Shown one piece after another: positions 42,701 to 54,700 of a DNA stretch of 64,000 bases. The DNA comes from Pisaster brevispinus. Lineage: Eukaryota > Echinodermata > Asteroidea > Forcipulatida > Asteriidae. A program made the position numbers and the translations under genes. The stretch covers positions 3,596,001 to 3,660,000 of the forward strand of contig JAMKCF010000019.1 in assembly GCA_023634235.1 (NCBI GenBank), read 5' to 3'. The notes under the pieces are model-generated. The model was not told the origin of the DNA and searched no databases. It was given only the letters and a program-made list of their open reading frames with translations. Numbering within the stretch: the first letter of the stretch is position 1; the number at the start of each line of letters is the position of its first letter.

Positions 42701-45700
42701 GCTTTTGCTGTGGTGCTTTTTGAAAAGTTCCAATACAAATTTACATTTTCCTCATAGAGTGCCCCTTACAAGAGGAAAATTGCTGTGTACCTTCAAGAGC
42801 GATTTTTGAGGCCTGCATAATGGTAAATGCTTTTACACAGCACACAGACAGGTCTGTGCACAGCTGTGCCACGATACACAACCTGTGCAGTTGAATGTTA
42901 TCAAATCATTGATCAACTGGCCAATGTTGGGGGAAAGTCACAATTGATCAAGTACCTGTCCTGAGGAAACACTGCCGTCTGCTCCGAGGAGAAGAACTCT
43001 TGCAGCGACGATGCCAAGAATCCCCCCCACCATGGTTGATTGCTGCATACTCTGACCAGCAGCGTGCCTGTACGTAGTCTGAGCGATGGCGTTCCCATCA
43101 CGCAGAGATTCTTGAAGAGTGCCTTGCATGCTTTCTCCTGCAAAAAGGGAAGGTTTGTGTCAGTTGGTTTACGTATAGCTTCTATAAAGTGGTACTTTTT
43201 TACATTAAATTTTGGGGTGTTCAAAGGTATTATACAGGATTAATAAAGATAAAAAACATAATTGTTTAATTTTACTGATTATGAATTTCGTACTAGAATT
43301 ATTTTTGTGTGAAATATTTACCTCTGAAATAATGCGACCTTCAAGAAAACTGTATCTGAAAACCGCAACAGCTGATTTATGTTGTTACAACCAAATTAAG
43401 GACAATGTGTTTACATGCTGCAAATTGTGCATGTTTTTTTTACTATGGTCTCCTGATTCACACAACGGATTAAGCCAAAATTGTCACAGATTTGTTATTT
43501 CATGTATATAGTTGATCACACATTATATGAAAACTGCGACAAATTTGTCAGCTCTACCAATCCTATGTAATACCTATGGTTTGGTATTAAGAAAGTGCTT
43601 CCTTGTTATGAGTTTGAGTGTAAGGTTAGTCTAATGGGCATTTGTAGTTCAAAATGCTGAGGACCCAACATGGACCCCTGCGGAGACCAACACTAGCACA
43701 CTTGGTAGTCTCAACGGCATTTGTACTTCAAAACTTTGAGGACCCAACACAGAACCCTGCAGCAACCAACACTAGCACATTTGGTATGTTATACTCATAG
43801 TGTAAGATTGGTCTAACGGGCATTTGTAGTTCAAAATGCTGAAGACCCAACATGGACCCCTGTGGCAATCAACACTAACACACTTGGTGTGTTATTTTCA
43901 TAGTGTAAAGGTAGTCTAATGGGTATTTGTACTTCAAAATGCTGAGGACCCAACATGGACCCCTACAGCAATCAACACTGACGCACTTGGTGTGTTATTT
44001 TCATAGTGTAAGGTTAGTCTCATGTGCATCTGTACTTCAAAATGCTGAGGGCCAAACATGGACCCCTGAGGCAACCAACACTAGCCCACTTGGTGTGTTA
44101 TTTTCATAGTGTAAGGTTAGTCTCATGTGCATCTGTACTTCAAAATGCTGAGGGCCAAACATGGACCCCTGAGGCAACCAACACTAGCCCACTTGGTGTG
44201 TTATTTTCATAGTGTAAAGTTAGTCTAATGGGCATTTGTACTTCAATGCTGAGGACCCAACATGAACCCCTGCGGCAACCAACACTAGCCCACTTGGTAT
44301 GCTATTTTCATAGTGTAAGATTAGTCTAATGGGCATTTACCTTCAATACGTTCTGTAGACTCAGAGGAATCATCCCCGTGGTGTTGGTCAAACTCAACAG
44401 TGTATCCAGTAAATATTCACACAGCAGACGTAGCTGATCGGTTGGAGCCTCTTTGATGTCCGACGGGGCCGAGTCGTTGGAGTTCACCTTCTGTCGTTCC
44501 CCAGTCTCGCTGCCCTGCTGGAGGCGGAAGATTGTACGCTGGACTGCATTCAGTTGGGTTTGAAGCTGGACACATTCCTGATTTGGTTTAAACACACATA
44601 ATTTCCTTTATCCCTGATGCAAGTTTAACATTTTATCAAAATCGTTGCAGTACCTGCTGCCCAATTATATAGGATTCAAACTGCCTGTAGCTACCTAGGC
44701 CCAATTTCATAGCTCTGCTTACCATAAGCAAAGAATCGACGCTTACGGAAGCAGGGAATTCCGTGCTTACGTCAAGCGTGTTTCAAAGGTTAGCAGGAAA
44801 TTTTTGCTTGTGTGCATCGCGTACTCCACGTTACTAGGCATTCTTCGCTTACACAGCTAGCACTGAAATTCAGCGCTTGCACAATAAGCGGAGAATGGTG
44901 ATCGCAAGCGCAGAAACTGGCGGTAAGCAAAGCCATGAAATTGGACCCTGGTAAGCTCTGGGGTCAAGGAGTACGACATCAGGGCCCGAATTCATAAAGC
45001 TGTTAAGCAGAAAAAAACTGCTTAGCAATTTTCTATGCTAAGCAAAAATGAGTGGGGCACCAGTCAAAACAATGTAAACTTTATGGAGTTTTGGCTGGTA
45101 ACCAGTTTCTGCTCAGCAATATTTTTCTGTGCTTAACAAGTTTTTGTGCTTACAAGTTTTATGAAATTGGGCCGTGCTCTAGAATGGCAAAGGTCTAAGT
45201 TTGAAACCCATCACAGAAATATACCTGTATATTTGTTTCACTGGACTCCGAAAAGTATACAAACGTCCTACGAAGGCTCCGTCGTAAAACATAGTATCTC
45301 GGCGTGTACATGTTTTGTGTGTACATCCGGGCTATTTCAAACGAGATACGATGTTTCGACTTGCAACTAACGTAAGTGCTAATTTAAAAGCTACAACATT
45401 TTAGCACTGACATGACAAAATAAATGTCTGACGTACCTCGTATGCATGCCGAACCTCCTGACTACTCTCATTTCTGTCTTCTTTAAACTGGGAGGAGAAC
45501 GAGCTCCCGCTGGGGAACCAGGAACCCACAGAGTGCAGCAGTTGCTGCAGCCTGCTGCAGGCCAGACTGTAGCGGCACTGAATGTCTTCCTGAACGGCCA
45601 GCGCCATGTTCAGGTACTGCTTCTGCTGCAGCGCCTGGTGTCTGGACGCCGCCGCTGCGTCGTCGCTGTCCGGCAGCCGCTGCTGGCTGTTCTCAAACGG

Positions 45701-48700
45701 GTAGATGTAGGTGTGGCCGTAGAAGACGCCCAGGGGGATTTTGGAGCGGACCGTATTGCCTCCGTAGCGACCGACAACAGTAAGCTACAAAATAAAATAA
45801 CAAAGTAATGTCTCAGTGATAGAGGTGCAGCTTGATTTCAACTCTGACTTATTTTCCATCAGGAGCATCATTCTAGTGCACCAGGCTCAAGCACAAATTC
45901 ATGTTTATAAATCATGGTTCAAACAACCCTCGGCTGTTGGGTTGGCTTAGTGGTTTCTTTCCTCTCCTTCCACCTCTAGGACCCTGGTTCCAATCCCGCC
46001 GGGGGCACTATGTGCATTGGGTTTTCAGTCCCTACCTGATGGCTTGGGTTCTTGGCTTGCATAGTGATTGCTATTCTGAGAATCCAATTGCAATACCGAG
46101 TTTTGTGACCACTCGTTCTCTTTTGACGATGTTCGGGGCATGAATGGTCTACGACAATGTAGAACTCAAATTTTTAATAATTGTTATTTTGCTCTTCAAA
46201 ATTCACAAAAATTCTTCCCTAAACCATTCAGTGGGAGATGGACAAGAGATTAAGTAGCGCAAGAAATTCTTTCAGCAAATGACAGGGTTTGCCCGCAACT
46301 TTTTCAGCGACTGGCCAGCAGGACCAGTTAGATTGCCACTTCACTAGTCCACTAACTTGTTCACTGGTCCCTATTTCATATTAAATAGGGATGCTTTTCA
46401 ACACTGTAACCAGCAAGCCGGACCACTTAGTGTGAATTTTGACTGGTCTTGATTTGTCCTGCGGACCACTGATAAGGGAGAACGATAGAAACAGACCAAG
46501 GCTAGGCTTACTTTTAGAAAGCGACAAGTTGCTGGAGGCAGGAGGTCATTCATGACCAGGTCCCGAGAGCCGATGTCCAGAGCGACGGCTAGCCTCCGGC
46601 CGTCCACTTCCTCACTCTTTGTCCACACGTCCACGGACAGCGAGGCCAGGTCACCGCAAGCTGGGATGAAGATGTCGGTCAGCAGCACCGGGTGCCCAAA
46701 ATCGAGCACTGCAAATCTCCGGGCACCTGCGACGGATATTATAACAGTTCATAAAACTATGGGTCAAACCTGACTACCATAGGTGCCTGGCAAAACAACA
46801 TTATACAGGATTGGTGCTGCTGTGATTTCAGCAGCCACTGCCAGAAACACCTAAATAGTAAAGTTTGCTTTAAAAGTATTTTTGACTTTGAGGTTACTGA
46901 TTTTAATCTGTGTAATAATAAAATTGTACAAGATATCTTTATGCAACACGACCCTTATAATTACCAATCTTAGTTGAACAAGTATTACAGTATAAATAGA
47001 TTTTAATACAATGAAAATGTGTAAAACGGTGTCTGAAAATTCCATTAAGTTCAATATTGAACTGGCAAAAGTTGGGCTCAACCTCAGGCCATTTTTTAAA
47101 CAATTTACAGCAGATTTCTTAACCATGATACCACTGTGCATATCACAGTTTAATGATTGTTTGAATTTTCTGCTACCAACTGAAGGAAAGAAGAGAAGCT
47201 TTTACCTGAGTGCATCCTGTCCACGATCAGCACATGAGAAGGCGGGGGGTTGAGCAAGTTACGCACCAGCAGTGGATTGCTGGGTGTCACTTCTGGCGCA
47301 AGTTTGGAATTGTCCCCCTGGAATAAGAATGGCAAAAGATCAGGTTAAGTTTTCTACTGGGGAAGGAAAGAAATCTCGGCTGAGAAACTTAATGTCAAGT
47401 CTATGTTGCCAGCAAACCAATGAAGTCTCCTCCATACTCAAATATTTGCACCAAATAAAGAGAATACAGTTCATGAAAGAATCACTGCTGATAAATCACT
47501 GTATAAATTACTAATACCAAACCCTACCTTTGTTTTTCCTTTCGGCGTCGAGCCCTTGCCTTTTTCCAATCCTTGAAGCACTCCATACCCAAACATGTCC
47601 CCGTAGTCCCACCCACCCGGAGGCGGGGGCATCGACAAGAAACCCATGCTCTCATTGGGCGGAGTCAGGGGCGGGGTCATGAAGAAGGGCGTGTTCTTGG
47701 GCGTGGCCGGAAGGAACTCCCCGTACAGGTGGTTGCTGGGCATGCTGTTCGCCGTGGCCGAGGCGCTGGTCTCTTGCAGTTTCTGCTCGAGCTTCTGCTT
47801 CTGAGTCAACGGGTTCAGGAATTACACAGAAAAGAAAAATCAAACATCGCCGAGTGTCCAAGGACACCGAATACTTGAGTGACTTGACTTTACCGACAAG
47901 AATGTAAATTGAGTACTAGAGGTAAAGCACTGCAATGATTTGAATGATGTATAGACCATGTAACATGTGACATCACATGTTTACAAAAGAGCCACAGAGC
48001 CTGGACTTCCTGCAGGCACAATTTGTACACAGCTCAATGTAAGAAACCATTAAATTTTATAGTCTATGGAGATTGCACTGTCTGATTTCTATCAACTTTT
48101 GATATGAAGAAAGTGGCCACATCTCAAAACTTGTTCAGCTGTTCACTTTTAGAACTCTTGAATGTATGTGGAAATTGTGACATCAAATGTACAAATTTCC
48201 CATATGGCCAGTGCCTGCCAGACAGGCTCTGAAATGTACACGGTCACTCAATGAGGATGACTAACCAACCTTGTTCCCATGGGTGATCGAACTCACCGTG
48301 CCAGTTTTTCCCTCCATGCCTTGCTTAAAATCATATCCCCTGGAATAGACTGTGCAAGTCGTGCGTGTCTACAAATAAAGTGCGCAAGTTGGTTTCCGTC
48401 CCGCGATGCAATGTATAAGGGACCAAAGTGGGACCAAAAGTGTTCAAATATGCACAGGACTTGCATGGTCTGTTTTTGTAATTTAGTTGTTCAAATATAT
48501 GACACACTGAATTTAGTCCTGTGGTCGATCCACTTTACACACCCACTCAAGCATGGTAGCCAGGAACAGAGGCATCAAATCATAGAGTAACTGGTCCCCT
48601 CTCTTTCTTCTTTGATCTTGTGACATGTTAATCTGTACACAGTTGAGGGTGACGGTGTAAAGCATGATTTATTTGAAGTGAGATTGTATTAAAATACTTG

Positions 48701-51700
48701 CATTGTGACACGCGCGTGCTAAGCCCCATTAAGCGCATTAGAAGTGCTTGAAAGTTTTTGAGCAGTCCTTTTCAAGAGCCTATCAGCTTTGTTTGTCAGT
48801 GTCTCTCTTCCAGGGGTTTAGTGCCGAGAGGGATAGATATGGCGCACTGCCAATGGAAACGAGGTTGCCGACTAACCTGTTGGCTGAGTTTGATGAGAGT
48901 CTGTGTCTTGTGCTGTAGCAGCTGCAGTTGTTGCTCTGCTGACGCCATGGTTGCTGACAGCGAGGAGGTTAGGGACTCCGGCATGGCGGGGTTGCTGGTG
49001 TTGATCACCACAGAGCCCTGCACGCTGTCTGCGCCTAGGAACGTTGTAACACAAACATAGATGAGAAATGGGATGGTTTTCTTTCTACAACCCAAACCCT
49101 CCCAAATCCTGCAAAAATCCTATTCATGGTATTCTCTTACCCTCCCAAATCACCACATAGCCCTGTACGCTGTCTGCTCTTAGAGACATTGAAATATATA
49201 CACGGAACCGGAACCCTCCAAAATCCTGAAAAAATCTTATTCGTGAAGTTGTCTGATTGCAGGATTGAGGATTGAGGGCTGTAGGCCCAAAACACTGGCT
49301 TACCACTGGGCCAGGCATATCGATCTTAACTAAGCCAAAATAACATTGGTGTTGAAACACCACAGAGTGGAGGGTATTGAAGGATTTAGAAGAGTCAAAT
49401 AAACCCCCACATAAAGGGTGAATGCAGAGCTACCAACATTTGCATCTTGCAATCAGGAAGATTTTGTCCAACAATCAGGCAGATATCTAGAATTACATTC
49501 AACATACTGGGGGGGGAAAGGGTTTCGATAATCAGAGAGATTTTCAAATTTGTTCATCAGAACATGGAAAGATGGGTGTATTTTCAGGGACCGTTCTGCA
49601 GAATCGGGGCGAGTTGGCAGCTTTGTGATTGAACTGACCTGATCCGACCCTCTCCACGTGGGTTCCATCACTGGTACTACAGCACATGAAATGAAGCGGT
49701 TCCACCTCCAGTAGGCCCCTCATAAAGTGGGTACCGCTCAGCGGGCTGCTGGCGGGGTCGCTGCTGAGCTTGGTACCCCCCTGGGCGCTGCCCTGCATGT
49801 CCGGCACGTCCCCGCTGAACCCCGAGGCCGGGATCCCCGACGGATGGGGGAACGTGGGCGGTACAGCGTTGGACGTCGACGAGGCAGAGGAGCTGGATTT
49901 GGGGGCGGGGCTGACGACGGGGGGCTCCATGTCGAAGAGGATGGGATCGAGTGGGGTGCCATAGAGCCCAAATCTGTTAGTGTCAAAATAGTTTCTTGAG
50001 TCAATGGGGTATTTAAGTTTGCAAAGAAAATACAAGACTGTCCATACTTAGTTCTCCAGACCAAAAATGAATATTGCATTATTTCAGCTCAACAATGAAC
50101 GAAACTTAATTCATTTGATCCTATTTACAGATTTTAAGTGAAGTGTTTCAGAAATCATTTTTGATAGTAATGTTTTGTTTTTTTTATAGCCATTTTGATT
50201 AAGTTTACGGTTCATGCATGAACTGTTTCTCAGATTCCAAATGTTTTTATTGATTTCCAATCAACCAGGGGGCATCTCAGACAAAATCATTTCACAGAAT
50301 GCTTACTGCCATTACCATCTTTATAACAAGTAAGCTTTTGGATAGAAATTACAATTTTTTTTTATTCACGGTTGTTACCAAATATGACCCTACATTTAAA
50401 CATCATTACTTCTTCACTGAAGTTTTGTGAATATAATCAACCATGACTGACCTTGATCTTAAGAGAGAGTGCTCCGGTAGGGTCCGATCAGCCAGCTGCT
50501 GGGCGGACGCCATGAGTAGATTGGTGCACGCCTTGCCGGTCCTCTTGGGATCCTGCTGCTTGACCATTCCCAACATCAAGAAGAACCAGTGCATGGAGCC
50601 AGAGGAGATGGATGCTAGGAGTGAGGGTAGAATGCGCAGGAGACTGTACAGGAGGGCCTGCTTGAAGCCCTGGTAGGGTCGGGGGTCTTGGCCACGCTTG
50701 GCGCATCTGAACAAAGGATTCGGACCAACATTCATTACAACTTAAAGGTCCAAGTGGTATTTTGTTCACATCACATTACATTTTAGGGGCTTAATTATGG
50801 TTTGACATTAATAAGGGAATAAAAGAGTAGGCGACGAGGACGTTCAAAACTTGCAGGGTCCTAGCCGTGCGATAAAGGACCGAGCCAAAGTCCTTTATTG
50901 CATGGCCATGACCCTACAAAAGTCACGATGAGCTGAGGCTAAACTGTCAGATTGGTTCTCAATTTTTAAAGGTTTTTTGATGTATTTAATGGAAAGGAAA
51001 ATATGAATGGGAATAAAAGAGTGCCGACTCAGTCACACACAGTCGTTTAAAAAACTTGCAGTGTCTCGGCCATGCGATTAAAGACAGAGTCTCATGGGCC
51101 ATGACCCTACCGGTTTTAAACAGCCATTTAAGACCTCGTCACCACTCTTTTATTCCCTTATTGACAAGGGTTTAAAATGTTCTCTTCTGTTCCACTACCC
51201 CAACTGTCCTTTAAACCACAAAATACTACAGACTGCCAAAATTAACAATGCATTCTGTTAACTGGAATCAGAACCTCCTTCTTCTTCTCGCGTATGTCGA
51301 GAACAAAAACCAATTAAATTTCCAAAGTACTGCGAAGCAGCCACTCTCTAGTGGCCTCAATCCACTTCCATCAGCCCAGGGATGCCATTTGGTGGTTTAA
51401 ACCAGGGGGCAGGTTGTGATGATGTGATCTGCTGTCTGCTCCTCTGCATCACACTCACAAGCTGGACTTTGGGCCAAGCCCCACCTGAACATCTTGGCCT
51501 TGAAACGTCCGACACCACAAACGATTTAGCTTTGTCCTCATGGAAAGCCTTCAACAGATCTCTTTACGTTACTCACCCCATGCAGAGAGCTAACAACTGA
51601 CTGCATTTATGAGCGATACTCCGGTTGGCCGAGATGTAGCACGCCTGCACCAGATCGGCTAGGTGTGTCAATGTCGTCCCAACCATATTGGTACATTTAG

Positions 51701-54700
51701 CAACACTGAAATATCAATAATAAAACGTAAAGTCTGCATTATAACAACCGAAGTCTCAAACTGATGCGTTTTGTATGTGAAGTTTGAAGCCCAGCCTGGT
51801 GTGGATAGTAGGAAGTAACTATTATTAGCAAATTTTGCGACTTTTTGTTCACCTAGTCAATTTTATTACTTGATATTGTTTATTACTTGATATTTGAAGT
51901 AAAAAAGTCAAATTCCATTTAGGTGGTCCCTCTTCTGCCGCTTCCCAGGTTGTATCGTAAACTTGGGTGTGATCCCTGGCTACACAGCAGTTACAGGTCG
52001 TATGGCTTCTGACTGGCTGGCACCCCCGAACAAAGATATTGACAAAATAGGGAGACTGCCATCATAGGGCTAGATAGCTCAGTTGGCAGAGTGCCAGTGC
52101 GTTAAATCGGAGGTCGTTGGTTCAAATCCCACTCTAGTCAATTTTTCTTTGTTCAAACCCAAATTACTTCTCAAATAAAAAACAGTTTATATATTACAAC
52201 TGTGTTGTCATTTCGATTCTGGTCTCTTCATGTCTTTTTCCAATTTTGATTCTGGTCTTGTGTACAAAATATTTTAAAAACTAAAACTGAAACTAAAGCG
52301 TTGCGATATTTACCTGACTGGCTCACATATATGCACGCTGGCAATCCAGCAGAGTACATCCAGACCAACTTGCTGGAAATGCTGCCACGTTGTAATATCC
52401 GATGGCGGGGGCAGAAGACCCATGATGCCAAGCATTAAGTTCTCCTGGAACTCCACCGACTCCAGCATTGCCACACGCTGCAACCTGTAACAGTCACACC
52501 AATCAAAATCAGACCTTTTACCATATCACCCCCCGTTTAGTATTTGACCAGAGAACCATCTGTCATTGGTGCGTCACGGCTGAGCGTTTGTAATTATCAG
52601 CTCGGTTGTAATGCAGTCATTTCCATGCACGGATCGGATTGCTGAGAAAAAGTTCAACTTGCACTTAAATTATCTAGTATATTAAGTTTAACTGTTGAGT
52701 GCAATGCTGTAAATTTCGCGGCCTAAAGATCGTTGATTTGACAGTTCGCGTAAGACGATTTGTCATCTCGCTGAACCGGTTGTAGTTAGGGTTTTTATTG
52801 ATTGGTATGTAATGTTTTCTATATATTTATTATGTTTTACAGACTGCCCCGATTATCTGGCAGCCTTTAAGCATCGGGTTTAAACTTACATAAGTTAAAG
52901 TAGTATAAAGGTTGTTTATTCATCGTCAGTAACAAACTTTTGATCAGACCTGCAAACTGTTCCCAAGACTTTTCCTTAAACTCTCCCTGGTTACAGTAAG
53001 GTTGGGACGTTTAACTGTTTAACCAAAAGGTGATATTTGGCACCAACCTGTCTTTAGTGAGGTTGACTTTCTTGGTTCTACGTATCGTGATGGACAGCTC
53101 CTGGATCCAGTCACAGCCTTTGTACTTATCGGTCTCCTTCCTCAGGGCCGTTGCAGCTAGCCGCTCCGTAGCGCTGGCTGGATGTGTGTTTTGTAGCAGT
53201 GAAATCAGACATGAACCTGGAGGGGTGGAGGGGGGAAAGCTCACAGGCATAAATTATCCGGCACTTAATATCATCAACCTCTCATACACTTTACAGGAAG
53301 TGAAGTACAGATTAGATTTGCAAAGTTTCAACAGATGTAAATATCAGATCTGAGATGAATAAGTAACTGTTTTTAAAATAAACTTATTCATTTATAGTGA
53401 GCGAATTTCATATCAATAATGTTCAAATGCGCATCTCATTTAAACTATTTCATTGTGCAGGGATGAGATACGGCAGATATGACAATTTCTGAAAACTGGC
53501 TTGCAGGTCTTGTTCCGCCTTATTCTAGACCCCTTAACCTTGCAGCTGTTACAATTCAGGAGGTTTACAGACTCTGTGCATCACCAAAAATACAATACTA
53601 CAGGTTTGGACACAATGTGGACTATTTTTTTCTCCCTTTGGTGATTGGCTTTACTTCTTTCAAGACAATTTGAAGACTCAAGGAGATTTTGAGAAATCTT
53701 GAAATCAAGGAAAATTTCACATTGCTGGCATTCTTCCTTTTACACAGCTGGCGCAGAATTTCTGCACTTACCCTGTAAGCTGCGAATGCCGACCATAAAT
53801 ACAGAATTCCACCAACAACAGAACCTTGAGGACAAGCCCAGTTTCTTATGAGATTTATAATAAACCATGCCCAAACATTTCGGACACAAACTACTCATAC
53901 CTTTTTCTTTCTCTGGATCTTTGCTCTTTGCATTGGTCTTGCCGTCGCTGTTCTCCAAGGCGAATATATGCAGTAAGAAAGACCTGCTCTTGCACAGCAT
54001 GAGCTGCCGACTCGTCAGCGTCACCATGCCGGTGTGGCTGGGCATGTCGATGAAGCACTCCATGTTGCAGGGACCGCACAGGATGTCGTCCCGGTGGTTC
54101 ATCAAGTACGTGGAGTGCATCAGGGCGTCCCCGTTCAGGCCGTACGGGGGCGGCGTCTGGGGCGGCGCTGGACCATCCGTCATGTCAATGTTCTGCACCT
54201 TGGGTTCCGACGCTGACGCACTCATGTTGAAGTCGATTTTGGCGTCGACGGGTGTTGACTTGATGTTCATGGAATCTTTTTCTGTATTCGAGCACACAGA
54301 AATAATTCCAACAAATTACGTATTTGGTAAACAAGCACACAAATTTCAACTGACACCAGAAATTACAATAACATGGACACAATGCTCCCAAGCTCCAAAC
54401 TTACAAAGCACAGAAAAGTTATGCTTAGGGACCTTTTCAAAACTAATCCCGGACAGCCGTCGGACGGCACCGGTCCAGGACCACGTTTCTCGTCCCATGT
54501 TGAATTCCCTTGTAGTGATTACTTTATCGGATGGGCCATGGGATGAGTTCACAGTGACTAGCCTTTACCAGAGATGGTTTGTTTAGAAACTGCAGGGTCT
54601 TTAGATCGCTATCTACTGGAAAACCAGCAGGGGGTCTCCTAAGGGTAGATTTTCGGTTTCATGGTCAGGCCTCAATGACCATGAGTATTTATTAAAGACA

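Noticed and set aside
43927..44212. Two overlapping repetitive plus-strand ORFs
   Set aside because: These are 103-bp minisatellite units; the peptides repeat and overlap each other.
52070..52142. A functional tRNA gene
   Set aside because: Acceptor stem and boxes are present, but loop position 33 is C, the anticodon stem is imperfect, and the same unit recurs as a dispersed repeat with conserved flanks.
53867..54586. Plus-strand ORF of 239 codons, the longest on that strand
   Set aside because: Mostly antisense to BIRC6 exon 9 and with no recognisable similarity.
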